NCBI GenBank assembly: GCA_963756495.1 | Contig: CAVWNS010000014.1 | Span: 62,001 to 126,000, forward strand | DNA length: 64,000 bases | Direction: 5' to 3' | Origin: DATFDN01 sp963756495 | GTDB lineage: Bacteria > Pseudomonadota > Alphaproteobacteria > Acetobacterales > Acetobacteraceae | In this document: positions 34,619 to 43,915 of the stretch, piece after piece | Layout: each line of letters starts with the position of its first letter | Numbering within the stretch: the first letter of the stretch is position 1 | The notes under the pieces: generated by a model | Seen by the model: only the letters and a program-made list of their open reading frames with translations | The model's database searches: none | Told to the model about the DNA's origin: nothing | Position numbers and translations under genes: made by a program

Positions 34619-34669
34619 GACCCCTCCCCCAACCCCCTCCCCTTGCGGGAGGGGGTTGGGGGAGGGGTC
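34619..34669. repeat. Perfect 23-bp palindromic hairpin, REP/terminator-like
   Basis: A C-rich arm at 34619-34641 (starting GACCCCTCCCCC) is followed after five bases by its exact complement at 34647-34669 (ending GGGGGAGGGGTC). It lies 22 bases after subunit B and ahead of the convergent DUF971 gene. Such elements are widespread between genes in GC-rich alphaproteobacteria and can stop transcription from both sides. Confidence 0.6.
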
Positions 34670-34706
34670 AAGCCACGCGAGTCGGTCGCCTGCCACCTGA
34701 GCAGCG

Positions 34707-35075
34707 TCAAGTCCCGCGCCGGGGCGGATCGCGGCTCAGACCGCGGGCGGCGAGCGCGTCAAGGTACGCGTTCCACCGCCGCTCCTGCTCGCGGCCCAAC
34801 TCGTATAGGTACTCCCACGAGTAGATGCCCGTGTCGTGCAGATCATCGAAGTTCAGCCGCACGGCATAGTTGCCGACCGCTTCGATGCCGATGACCCGGA
34901 CGTGCCGGCGGCCGCCGACGATGGTCTTCTGGCTCGGTCCGTGGCCCTGCACCTCGGCGCTCGGGCTCTCCACCCGCAGGTATTCGGCCGGCAGGCGGAA
35001 CCGCCCGCCGTCGTCGAAGGTGACCTCTAGGCTACCGTCGGCGCGGTCCAGGCGGATCTCGGTGGCGAGCGGCAT
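34707..35075 (-). CDS. DUF971 (GBBH-like N-terminal domain) protein
   Basis: Predicted 122 residues. The domain is that found at the N-terminus of gamma-butyrobetaine hydroxylase: a beta-rich fold with LEVTFDDGGRFRLPAEYLRV, GNYAVRLNFDDLHDTGIYSW and EYLYELG. Stand-alone versions are often near Fe-S or redox genes. Its ATG overlaps the previous stop by one base (TGATG), so it is the last gene of the thioredoxin-LON-Trm112 run. Confidence 0.85.
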   Translation of the reverse strand: MPLATEIRLDRADGSLEVTFDDGGRFRLPAEYLRVESPSAEVQGHGPSQKTIVGGRRHVRVIGIEAVGNYAVRLNFDDLHDTGIYSWEYLYELGREQERRWNAYLDALAARGLSRDPPRRGT

Positions 35076-35272
35076 CAGGTCTCCAGAGGCCGCGCCTCTT
35101 CGGGCAGCATGATCGGGATGCCGTCGCGGATCGGGTAGGCGAGCCCGGCCTTGCGGCTGATCAGCTCGCCACGGGCGCGGTCGTATTCGAGCGGGCCCTT
35201 GGTCATCGGGCAGACCAGGATCTCGAGCAGCTTCGGATCGATCGGTACGGGAGCGGGGTCTTCGTTCGGCAT
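35075..35272 (-). CDS. Trm112 family protein
   Basis: Predicted 65 residues. KLLEILVCPMTKGPLEYDRA and AYPIRDGIPIMLPEEAR are the Trm112-like small protein signature (zinc-ribbon-derived, here with only one Cys). Eukaryotic Trm112 activates methyltransferases; in bacteria the role is not clear. It lies four bases after the LON-domain gene and overlaps the DUF971 gene by one base. Confidence 0.88.
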   Translation of the reverse strand: MPNEDPAPVPIDPKLLEILVCPMTKGPLEYDRARGELISRKAGLAYPIRDGIPIMLPEEARPLET

Positions 35273-35276
35273 GGCC

Positions 35277-35945
35277 TCAGCTCACGGAATGATTGGCCAG
35301 ATCGCCATCCGGCGCGGCAGCACCCATTTGCAGCAGGACAAGCAGGGCGGCGGCGCGCTCCGCCTCGGCGGGCGCTTCCAGAAGCGCCTGTTTTTCCGCC
35401 GGCTCGAACGGGCAGGTCATGGCAAGCGTGATCACCAGCATGTCGTCGGGGATGCGGCGGATGGCGTCCCAGTTCGCCTCCAGCCCGAGCCGGACGAAGT
35501 AGTCCCGCAGCGCGGCGAGCAGCTCGTCCCGCTCGATCCCGATTGGACGCGGGTCCAAGGCGAGATCGTCCGCGAAACGCGTGAAGTCGCCGCGGACGCG
35601 CCGGTAGCCGCGATGCATCTCCAGCTCGCGGGCGAGATCGAAACGGATCAACCCGGACAGGGTGATCAGGAAACGGCCGTCCTCGGTTTCGCTGAACGAG
35701 GACAGCCGCCCGAGACAACCCACCCGAAACAGCGTCGGTCCGGTCGGCACGGTGTTGCCCGTGCCATCCGGCTGGATCATGGCGAGCATCCGTCCCGCGC
35801 CCAGCGCATCCTCAGTCATTGCCAGATAGCGCCGCTCGAAGACGTTCAGGGGCAGGCGCCCGCGCGGGAGCAGGAGCGCTCCCGGCAGCGGGAAGATCGG
35901 AAACGCGGCCGGCAGGTCGTCAAGGCGCGGGTGGAACGGCGCCAT
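35277..35945 (-). CDS. LON peptidase substrate-binding domain protein
   Basis: Predicted 222 residues. It has only the Lon N-terminal PUA-like domain (FPIFPLPGALLLPRGRLPLN, VFERRYLAM), with no ATPase or protease part. FRVGCLGRLSSFSETEDGRF is the conserved core. The ATG at 35945 overlaps the thioredoxin stop (TGATG); a GTG three bases upstream is possible but less likely. Its conserved place after thioredoxin suggests a shared protein-quality-control role. Confidence 0.87.
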   Translation of the reverse strand: MAPFHPRLDDLPAAFPIFPLPGALLLPRGRLPLNVFERRYLAMTEDALGAGRMLAMIQPDGTGNTVPTGPTLFRVGCLGRLSSFSETEDGRFLITLSGLIRFDLARELEMHRGYRRVRGDFTRFADDLALDPRPIGIERDELLAALRDYFVRLGLEANWDAIRRIPDDMLVITLAMTCPFEPAEKQALLEAPAEAERAAALLVLLQMGAAAPDGDLANHSVS

Positions 35946-36892
35946 CACGAGAATAGCAGAGCCGACAACCGGCGACGGGCTGCCATCGTGGCGGGGTCGT
36001 CGAAGCCCCAGGCCTCAAAGAACTTCAGAAGCTGCAAGCGCGCCGCGTCCTCATTCCAGCCGCGCTCGCGGCGGAGGATCTCCAGCAGGTGCTCCGCCGC
36101 CTCGGCCCGCGCCCCGGACGCGTTGAGCGCGGTGGCAAGATCATAGCGCGCCTGGAAATCCGCCGAGTCGGCAGCCACGCGCTTCTGCAGGCTGGCGAGT
36201 TGAGATGTCGCCACCCGACCCTCTTCGGCCAGCGCCAGCGCGCTGCGGGCACCTGCGATCTCGGGGTGCTCGGCGATCGCGGGGGGCACCTGCTCCAGCG
36301 CCCCGGCGGCCTCGTCCTCGCGGCCCAACGCCATCAGCGCGCGGATCAGCCCGCCCCACGCCTCGGGGTTCTCCGGCTCCTCCTGGAGAAGAGCGCTGAA
36401 CAGCTCCCCGGCGGCCTGGCCATCCCCCTGCTCCAAGGCGGCCTTCGCCTCGGCCAGCAGATCGGCGCTCGGCATGGCCCCGCCTGCGGTCTTCAGCAGG
36501 CTCTCGACGAACCGGCGAATTTCGGACTCCGGCAAGGCGCCCTGGAACAGATCGGCGATCTGGCCCTGCCAGAACGCGGCGACGGTGGGCACCGATTGCA
36601 ACGGCAGGCCAAGCTGGGTGAGCTGCTGGATCAGCGCGGTGTTCTTGTCGATGTCGATCTTCACCAGCTTCACGCGCCCGCCCCCGGCGCGCACCACCTT
36701 CTCCAGCGTCGGGGTGAGCTGCTTGCAGGGCCCGCACCATGTCGCCCAGAAATCGACGAGGACCGGGACCTTGCGCGATGCCTCGATCACGTCGCGCATG
36801 AAGGTCTTCTGATCGCCCTCGACGATCATGTCCTGTGCCGCTCCGGCCTGGCCGGGCTGGCCGGACTTGTTCTGGCCGATGATGACGTCCAT
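35945..36892 (-). CDS. Thioredoxin-TPR co-chaperone, CnoX/YbbN-like
   Basis: Predicted 315 residues. A thioredoxin domain (about residues 25-135) with the active site ATWCGPCK near residue 53 is followed by TPR-like helices (about 145-310). This is the CnoX/YbbN layout: a redox-linked holdase that hands clients to chaperones. Having both active-site cysteines makes it redox-active. It heads the run trx-LON-Trm112-DUF971, tightly spaced and probably one transcript. Confidence 0.9.
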   Translation of the reverse strand: MDVIIGQNKSGQPGQAGAAQDMIVEGDQKTFMRDVIEASRKVPVLVDFWATWCGPCKQLTPTLEKVVRAGGGRVKLVKIDIDKNTALIQQLTQLGLPLQSVPTVAAFWQGQIADLFQGALPESEIRRFVESLLKTAGGAMPSADLLAEAKAALEQGDGQAAGELFSALLQEEPENPEAWGGLIRALMALGREDEAAGALEQVPPAIAEHPEIAGARSALALAEEGRVATSQLASLQKRVAADSADFQARYDLATALNASGARAEAAEHLLEILRRERGWNEDAARLQLLKFFEAWGFDDPATMAARRRLSALLFS

Positions 36893-37054
36893 TGCGTGCT
36901 GGTCCCGATGATGCCTGTTACATGTTGCGGCGCGCGGCAAGCACAAGCGCCGACGGGCCCGACCTTGGCGCCGGCCAGGCGCCTCGTCCAGGGCCGTGAC
37001 TGGGTTGATTTCGGCGCATCCGGCTCGCCGCCAAGGGCCGGCCTCTGAAAAGGA

Positions 37055-39128
37055 TTGCGGCTCGTGGCACAGCGGGGAACACGCCGGCAGGACCGCTCGC
37101 GCCAGGACAGGCCGCGCACGGGCGAAAGACGCGCGCCGTTGCCGGAGGTCGCGGTGGTGCTGGTCACCGGCACCGACCCGGACGGGGACGCGCTGGCCCG
37201 GCCGCGTCGACGTGGGAGGAGGCCGGCCCGCCGCCGCGGATCCTGATGGCCCCGGAGCCGCACGGACACGCCGCGCTCGCACCCGGTCAGCGCGTGCTGG
37301 CGCGCCTGCGCCCCGCCGGGCCCGGCCGCTACGAGGGGCGCACCATCAGACGCCTGCCCGAAAGCCCCGGCCGCATCCTCGGCATCTTCCGTCCCGGTCG
37401 GCACGAGACCGGTCGGCAGGAGACCGCATCGAGCCCACCGATCGTCGCGCCAAGTCCGCCTGGTTGGTTCCGCCGGGGGAGGAGAACGGCGCCGAGGCGG
37501 GCGAGATCGTGCTCGCCGAGCCCCTGCCCCGGCACCACCGCACGCTCGGCCCTGGCCCGGCGCGGGTCGTCGAGCGGCTGGGCCGCATGGGCGACGCCCG
37601 CGCCGTCAGCATGATCTCCATCGCGACGCACGCGATCCCGCATGTCTTCCCCGATGCCGCCCTGCACGCGGCGGCCAGCGGCGCGCGCCGCCCCGCTTGC
37701 CGGGCGCGAGGACCTGCGGGAGGTTCCGCTGGTGACAATCGACGGCGAGGACGCCCGCGACTTCGACGACGCGGTGTTCGCCGAGCCGGAGGGCACCGGC
37801 TGGCGCCTGATCGTCGCCATCGCCGACGTGGCCCACTACGTCCGCCCGGCACCGCGCTCGACCAGGCCGCGCGCGAGCGCGGCAACAGCACGTATTTCCC
37901 CGACCGCGTCGTGCCGATGCTGCCCGAGGCGCTGTCGAACGGCTGGTGCAGCCTGCGCCCGCACGAGGATCGCGGCTGCCTGTTCGCCGAGATCCGCATC
38001 GATGCGGCCGGCGAGAAGCGCGCCCACCGCTTCGGCCGCGGCCTGATGCGCAGCGCCGCCCGGCTGACCTACGAGCAGGCCCAGCAAGCGCGACTCCGGC
38101 CGCCGGCGAGGCGCTGCGGGCGTGCCGCTCGCGCCCCTCTACGCCGCGTTCCGCGCGCTGCTCGCGGCCCGCGCAGCGGCGCGGGACGCTGGACCTCGAC
38201 CTGCCGGAGCGCCGGATCGTGCTCGACGACGGCGGGCCGCGTCACCGCCGTGCTGCCGCGCCGGCGCCTCGACAGCCACCGGCTGATCGAGGAGTTCATG
38301 ATCCTCGCCAACGTCGCCGCGGCCGAGGAGCTGGAGCGGTGCACGCCCCGTGCGTCTATCGCGTCCACGCGCCGCCGTCGGAGGAGAAGCTGGAGAACCT
38401 GCGCGGCTTCCTGCACGGGATGGGCGTGTCGCTGCCGCCGGGCGGTCAGGTGCATCCGCGCGACCTCGACCGCGTGCTGCGCGCGGTGGCCGACACGGCC
38501 GAGGCGCCGCTGGTCAACGAGGTGATGCTGCGCAGCCAGTCTCAGGCAGCCTACAGCGCGGACAACATCGGCCATTTCGGGCTGGCCCTGCCGCGCTACG
38601 CGCATTTCACAAGCCCGATCCGCCGCTACGCCGACCTGCTGGTGCATCGCAGCCTGATCCGCGCGCTGCGACTGGGGGCGGGCGGGCTGTCCGACCGAGG
38701 CGGCGGGACTGGAGGACGCGGCGCAGCACATCACCGCTACCGAGCGGCGTTCGGCGATGGCCGAGCGCGACGCCAGCGACCGCTACCTGGCGGCCTTCAT
38801 GGCCGACAAGGTCGGCGCGGTGTTTCCGGCCCGTATTTCTGGTATCACCCGCTTCGGATTTTTCGTCACAATCGTTGACAACGGCGCGAGCGGTATTGTT
38901 CCGCGCTCGTCTCTGCCGGATGATCTGTGGTGGCATGACGAGCGCGAGCAGACGCTGACCGGCCGCCGCACCCGCTTGGTTTTCCGTCTCGCCCAGGAAG
39001 TGGACGTGCGCCTCGCGGAGGCGGCCCCGCTCACCGGCGGGCTCGTGTTCCACGTCATGCAGGGGGTGCCGTCCCGCCCGTCCAGGGACGGCAAAGTTGG
39101 CGGCAAAGGCCGCAAGCGATCCGTATGA
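37055..39128 (+). pseudogene. rnr: Ribonuclease R, heavily frameshifted and lacking its N-terminus as read
   Basis: RNase R pieces follow in order but in all three frames: LPEVAVVLVTGTDPDGDALA, GHAALAPGQRVLARLRP, AEAGEIVLAEPLP, the catalytic IDGEDARDFDDAVFAEPE, GNSTYFPDRVVPMLPEALSN, LDSHRLIEEFMILANVAAAE, DNIGHFGLALPRYAHFTSPI and a C-terminal S1 domain (ARISGITRFGFFVTIVDNGA). At least seven shifts are needed. The usual N-terminal winged-helix segment is not found. Conserved sequence between shifts is well kept, which argues for read errors more than decay. It is followed directly by a protease gene. Confidence 0.85.
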
Positions 39129-39129
39129 C

Positions 39130-40677
39130 GTGAGGCGCCTCGGGCTCCTTCTGCTTCTCCTCGCCGCTCCCGCCCGTGCCGACCCGGTCGCCACGCCGGC
39201 CTTCGACACCGCGTTCGCGGCGCGTGTCTATGCCGCGGCCCTCGGCTTCGTGGCGCCACGTGCGCTCGATCCGGTGTCGGTCCCGGAGCTGACGCTCTGG
39301 GGCCTGCGCGGGCTGACCGCGCTCGACCCCGACCTCGGGCTCGAGCGCGTGGGGCGGACGATCCGGCTCCGGCAGGCGGGGCGGGTGCTGCTAAGCGTCC
39401 CCGAGCCGGGGCGACGGTGCCCGAGGCTGTCGCAACCGCGGAGTGGGCAGATGTCGCGGCAGTGCTGGCCGGCGCCGGCTGGGCCGCGTCGCTCGCGCTG
39501 CGACAGGCCGGCACCCAGGGCGTGATGCAGGCGTTCTTCGATGAGATGTTCAGTCATCTCGACCCCTACTCCCGCTACGTCGCGCCACCGGCGGCGTCGG
39601 CCGACGAGGAACGGCGGGACGGGGAGGCCGGTGTGGGGCTGGTACTCGCCGCACGCGGCACGGCCTTGGTGGTGGCGCAGGCAATCAGCGGCGGGCCGGC
39701 CGCGCAGGCCGGCATCCGCGCGGGCGACCGCATCCTGTCCGTTGACGGCGACAACGCGCGCGGATCCAGCCCGGAAGACGCGGAGGACTGGCTGGACGGC
39801 CCTGAGGGAAGCGAGGTCACGCTGGTTGTCCAGGGCGCGCGCGGCCGGCGGCGCCTGACGCTCACGCGAGCGCCGGTGACGGCGGAGACGGTGTTCAGCA
39901 CCGGCGTCCAGACCGCACTCGTGGTGCGCCTCGCCAGCTTCACCGCGAGCACGGCGACGCGGCTTGCGACCGTCCTGGAGGCCGGGCTCGCGAGGGCCGG
40001 GCCCGCAACAGGCGTTGTGCTCGATCTGCGCGGCAACCGTGGGCGGCCTGGTGCGTCAGGCGGTGATGGTGGCCGACGAGCTGCTGCCGGCCGGGCTGGT
40101 CGCCCGGACGCAGGGCCGTGACCAAGCGGCGAACCGTGTGTGGCGTTCCACGGACGGCGAGCTCGGCGCCAACCGGCCGATCGTCGTCATGGTGGACGGC
40201 GACACGGCGAGCGCCGCCGAGATCCTGGCCGCCGCCCTGGCCGATCGCGGCCGCGCCGTGGTCGTCGGCAGCTCCACCTTCGGCAAGGGGCTGGTGCAAA
40301 CGATCACCCGCCTGCCCGATGGCGGCGAGCTGATCCTCACCTGGAGCCGCGTCCTCGCCCCACGCGGCTGGCCAATCCAGGCACTCGGCGTGCTGCCGCA
40401 GGTCTGTACCAGTTTCGGCCAGGCGGCAGCCGAGCGGCAGATCACGGCCCTGGCCGAGGGAGTGCAGCCGATGGCCCTGGCGCTCGACCGTGCCCGCGAT
40501 GCGCGCGCGCCGGTGCCGCCAGTCCAGGTGCTCGCCATACGCGCGGCCTGCCCGGCGGCTGAAGGCACGGCATTCGACCTGCACGTCGCCCAGCGGCTGA
40601 TCGCCAACCCGGCGGCCTACGCGGCGGCACTGCTGCCGCCGCTGCCGCCGGCCCCGTTCGATCGCGCGACACGGTAG
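39130..40677 (+). CDS. S41 family C-terminal processing peptidase (CtpA-like), two frameshifts
   Basis: About 515 residues after correcting shifts near 39405 and 40035 (the latter one extra G in GTGGGCGG). A signal peptide (LGLLLLLLAAPARA) leads to the periplasm. A PDZ domain lies around residues 160-260 (GGPAAQAGIRAGDRILSVDG). The protease domain has the catalytic Ser in VDGDTASAAEILAAALAD and the Lys in SSTFGKGLVQT. It probably trims envelope proteins. The GTG at 39130 begins right after the rnr stop. Confidence 0.83.
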
Positions 40678-40814
40678 GGGCGCGACGGCGTGCCAGGCAG
40701 GCCCAAATTGGGCGCGGCCAGCCGCAGCAGGCCCCTCAGCACGCGCCCATTCAGCATGAGCCGCGTGCGCGGCGGTGCGACCCGTAGGGTCTGGGGCATG
40801 GTTCCGTCCGGCAT
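40617..40814 (-). pseudogene. MATE efflux transporter, N-terminal fragment
   Basis: From an ATG with a strong GGGAGG five bases upstream, the first 42 or so residues (RTRLMLNGRVLRGLLRLAAP then NLG) resemble the cytoplasmic start and first helix of MATE family transporters (typically TRAMLEGPILPTLLRLAAPN). The frame then turns into a Pro/Ser/Gly tail overlapping the end of the S41 gene and stops at 40617. A transporter gene seems to have been cut at this point. Confidence 0.45.
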
Positions 40815-40924
40815 CTCGCCCTCCCATCGTGTCGATGGAGCGAGCATGTCCGTCAGGCGCGGCTCGGCGCGATTACCCGGCAGGTACGCGCACCGCCGCA
40901 TCCGCCGTGATACGGACTTGCGGC

Positions 40925-41767
40925 ATGGACCCATCCCTGCATGGCGGCGATCACGCCGTGATCGACGGGCAGGCGGCGATCGGTGGCCTGCTCGCACGCA
41001 CGCGCAAGGCGCGTCGCATCAGCCAGCTCGATCTTGCCGGCGAGGCGGGCGTCTCGGCGAGGCACCTGAGCTTCGTCGAGACCGGCCGGGCGCGGCCAAG
41101 CCGGGGGCTTGTGCTCCGCCTCTGCGAGACGCTCGGCGTGTCGCCGCGCGAGGCCGACGCCTTCCTGCTCGCCGCCGGCTTCGCGCCGGCGCACCGGGAG
41201 ACGTCGCTGGAGGCGCCGGCGATGGCCGAAATTCTGGACGCGCTGCGCCTGATGCTCGGCCGCCACGACCCGCTGCCCGCCGCCGCCTTCGACGCGCGCT
41301 ACGACTACGTGATGGTGAACACGGCTTACGCCGCGTACGTGAACGCCTGCCTGGCCGCCGGCGCGGACGAGGCGGCGGGTCGCGGCACCGTCACCCCGCT
41401 GGCGCTGCTTCCCGCGCCCCGGCCCAATATGCTGCGCCTGCTCTGCCATCCGCGCGGCGCACGGAGCATGGTCGTCAATTGGGCCGAGGTGACGCGCGAG
41501 GTGCTCGGCCGCGCCACGCGGGAGGCGCGTCTGACGCCCGCCGATCCGGCCCGCCGGCCGCCCCTGGACGAGGTGCTGGCCTACGCGGGGGTGGCCCGCC
41601 TGCTGCGGGGCAAGCTAGGCACCGGGCTGCTCGTACCGGTCGAGATCCGCCGCCCGGAGGGTGGTTCGTCCCGGTTCATGACGACGCTTGCCACGGTCGG
41701 TACCGCGCAGGACCTTACCTTGCGCGAGCTGCGGATCGAGGGCTTCCACCCGATCAGTGGCGGCTGA
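40925..41767 (+). CDS. XRE-type regulator with MmyB-like ligand domain
   Basis: Predicted 280 residues. The N-terminal helix-turn-helix (about residues 20-75; SQLDLAGEAGVSARHLSFVE) is followed by a C-terminal MmyB-like PAS-related domain (about 100-270; FDARYDYVMVNTAYAAYVNA, LLCHPRGARSMVVNW). Such proteins are usually local regulators that sense fatty acids or other small ligands. It converges on the dioxygenase-oxidoreductase pair (eight bases) and is a candidate to control them. Confidence 0.85.
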   Translation: MDPSLHGGDHAVIDGQAAIGGLLARTRKARRISQLDLAGEAGVSARHLSFVETGRARPSRGLVLRLCETLGVSPREADAFLLAAGFAPAHRETSLEAPAMAEILDALRLMLGRHDPLPAAAFDARYDYVMVNTAYAAYVNACLAAGADEAAGRGTVTPLALLPAPRPNMLRLLCHPRGARSMVVNWAEVTREVLGRATREARLTPADPARRPPLDEVLAYAGVARLLRGKLGTGLLVPVEIRRPEGGSSRFMTTLATVGTAQDLTLRELRIEGFHPISGG

Positions 41768-41774
41768 GCGGGGC

Positions 41775-42674
41775 CTACTCGGCCGCCATCACCTGCTTCG
41801 GGTCAGCCCCGACCCGGCCCGAGCCCTCGCCGCTCGCGTGGGCGAGGCGGAAATCGTAGCGCACCGCCGGGATGCCCTGGACCGGCGCCTCCGGATCGTG
41901 AGCGCGCGGCGTGATGACCAGGGGTTTCGACACCCCGAAGACGGTGTCGCTGTCGATATGCGGATCGTCGCCGAAATAGAGCGCGGTGACCAGTTCGCGG
42001 TGGCCGGGGGCACCGATCAGGAAATGGATGTGCGCGGGACGGCAGCCGTGGCGCCCCTGCTCGCGCACCAGCGCCCCCACCGGTCCGTCCATCGGGATCG
42101 AGTAGCCGTGCGGGACCAGGGTGCGGACATGGAAGCGCCCGTCGGCGTCGCAGCGCACGTTGCCGCGCATGTCGATGGCGGCGTCGCGGGCCTGGAGGTC
42201 GTACCAGCCCTCGGCGTCGGTCTGCCACATCTGCACGAAGGCGCCCGGAACCGGCGCGCCGGCATTGTCGGTGACCTGACCATAGAACAGCATCTCCGGC
42301 CCGGTGGCGTAGCGGGCGAGGCTGCCGCCGATCGGCACCTCCGGCGCGTCCTCGCGGTAGAACGGGCCGAGCAGGCTGCTCTGCGTGCCGGTTTCCTGCG
42401 CGGCGTTGTCGTGCATCAGATGGACCAGCGCGGACAGGCCGAGCACGTCGGAGAGCAGGATGAACTCCTGGCGGGTCGGCGTGCAGGCCTGGCCGACGCG
42501 GGTCAGGAAGCCGATCGCCTTCAGCCATTCATCGGGGGTGAGCCGCACCTCGCGGGCGAAGTCATGCATGTGGCGAACAAGGCTCGCCATCACCTCCCGC
42601 AGGCGCGGGTCCGGGGTGGTGTCCATCTGCTCGGTCACCGCCTGCGTCACGCTCGAAACGGTCAGGTCTTCCAT
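41775..42674 (-). CDS. Intradiol ring-cleavage dioxygenase (catechol/hydroxyquinol 1,2-dioxygenase type)
   Basis: Predicted 299 residues. An N-terminal helical dioxygenase_N domain (about 10-110) precedes the intradiol beta-sandwich. The Fe(III) ligands are recognisable: Tyr in EGWYD, Tyr in PHGYSIP, and two His in CRPAHIHF. It opens catechols or hydroxyquinol between the hydroxyls. The exact ring substrate is uncertain; hydroxyquinol dioxygenases share this length and N-terminal domain. It is nine bases after the luciferase-like gene, in one operon. Confidence 0.9.
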   Translation of the reverse strand: MEDLTVSSVTQAVTEQMDTTPDPRLREVMASLVRHMHDFAREVRLTPDEWLKAIGFLTRVGQACTPTRQEFILLSDVLGLSALVHLMHDNAAQETGTQSSLLGPFYREDAPEVPIGGSLARYATGPEMLFYGQVTDNAGAPVPGAFVQMWQTDAEGWYDLQARDAAIDMRGNVRCDADGRFHVRTLVPHGYSIPMDGPVGALVREQGRHGCRPAHIHFLIGAPGHRELVTALYFGDDPHIDSDTVFGVSKPLVITPRAHDPEAPVQGIPAVRYDFRLAHASGEGSGRVGADPKQVMAAE

Positions 42675-42683
42675 CGTATTCCC

Positions 42684-43679
42684 CTATTCGGCAGCAGCGC
42701 GGCGCGGCTGGAATGCCGGCATGACCGCCTGGGCGAAGTCGCGCAGGCCGGCGATCGAGGCCTTCGGATCGACCAGCAGGATCCGCTCGATGCCGCCCTC
42801 GCGCAGGCGGTGCAGCCGGGCGATGATCTCCGCCGGCGTGCCGAGCAGGGCCGCGTCGTCGCGGCGCACGTCCTCGGGCGGGCGTTCCCCGCGCGCGAGG
42901 TCGCCGATCACCCGCAGCACCTGCCGGCGGGTCTCGAAGGCGGCATCGCGCTCCGCCTCCGTGCGGACCATCTGGAGCGCGCGCGCCACCGCGACCATGC
43001 CGGGGTCGTACGGCCGGCCAAGCCGTTGACACTCCTTGCGGAAGATCGCGACGCGATCGAGGGTGAGCCGCACCGACCCGATCTGGTCCAGCAGGAGGTT
43101 GAAGCCCTCGCGCGCGGCGCGGCGGACGGAGTCCGGGCTGCCGGCGGCGAGCCACAGCGGCGGGTGCGGGCGCTGCACCGTCGCGGGCTCCACCACGATA
43201 TCGTGGTAGTGCCAGCGCGCGCCCTGGTGCGAGAACCGGCCCTCGCTGGTCCAGGCCTTGCGGATCACCGCAATGGCCTCGTCGAACCGCGCCCCGGCCT
43301 CGTCCTGGGGGATGCAGAACCCATCGAATTCCGCCGCACGGTAGCCCTTGCCCACACCGAGATCGAGCCGCCCGCCCGAGAGCAGATCGAGCGTGGCCGC
43401 CTGCTCGGCGATCAGCACCGGATTATGCCAGGGCAGCACGACGACGGCGGTGCCGAGGCGGATGCGGCTGGTCCGCGCGGCGAGGTAGGCGAGCAGGGTC
43501 AGCGAGGCGGACACCTGGCCCTGGCCGGTGAAATGGTGCTCGACCAGGAAGACGCTGTCGAAGCCCAGCCGCTCGGCCTCGACCACGTAGTCGATGAAGC
43601 CGCCATAGGAGTGGCTGTCCCCGGTCCCGAGGTTGGTGCCTCGCTTGGTGCGCGCACCGCCGAACAACCCAAAGCGCAT
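42684..43679 (-). CDS. LLM class flavin-dependent oxidoreductase
   Basis: Predicted 331 residues, a luciferase-like TIM barrel using reduced flavin. The segments SVFLVEHHFTGQGQVSASLT, GTAVVVLPWHNPVLIAEQAA and LDLGVGKGYRAAEFDGF are typical. Together with the dioxygenase downstream it may hydroxylate an aromatic or related compound before ring cleavage. The ATG at 43679 follows AGGAGG at five bases; the longer open frame upstream is not needed. Confidence 0.88.
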   Translation of the reverse strand: MRFGLFGGARTKRGTNLGTGDSHSYGGFIDYVVEAERLGFDSVFLVEHHFTGQGQVSASLTLLAYLAARTSRIRLGTAVVVLPWHNPVLIAEQAATLDLLSGGRLDLGVGKGYRAAEFDGFCIPQDEAGARFDEAIAVIRKAWTSEGRFSHQGARWHYHDIVVEPATVQRPHPPLWLAAGSPDSVRRAAREGFNLLLDQIGSVRLTLDRVAIFRKECQRLGRPYDPGMVAVARALQMVRTEAERDAAFETRRQVLRVIGDLARGERPPEDVRRDDAALLGTPAEIIARLHRLREGGIERILLVDPKASIAGLRDFAQAVMPAFQPRRAAAE

Positions 43680-43915
43680 CGCGCCCTCCTGGCCGCAGAG
43701 TATCGGGCAGCGGCACCGGGTCAAGCGGACGTCGATCGTCTGGGGCCATTGTCAAGAGCGGCGCGTCGCGCGCGTGTACACCTCGGGTTCCCGGAGACTC
43801 GCCCGATGTACATCCCTGGCGGATCGCGGCCGATGTGTACACCAGGGGTTCGCGTCCCCTTAACCAATGCGGCCAAACCCCGGACTGACCCGCTGCCCCG
43901 CCCCGCCCACCATAA
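43680..43915. promoter_or_regulatory. Upstream region of the dioxygenase operon with three TGTACA sites
   Basis: The palindrome TGTACA occurs at 43775, 43807 and 43836, spaced 32 and 29 bases, and the outer two lie in a longer repeat (GTGTACACC ... GGGTTC). The spacing is close to three helical turns, suggesting an operator for a dimeric regulator 95-160 bases ahead of the oxidoreductase ATG. No gene is seen here. Which protein binds is unknown. Confidence 0.45.
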
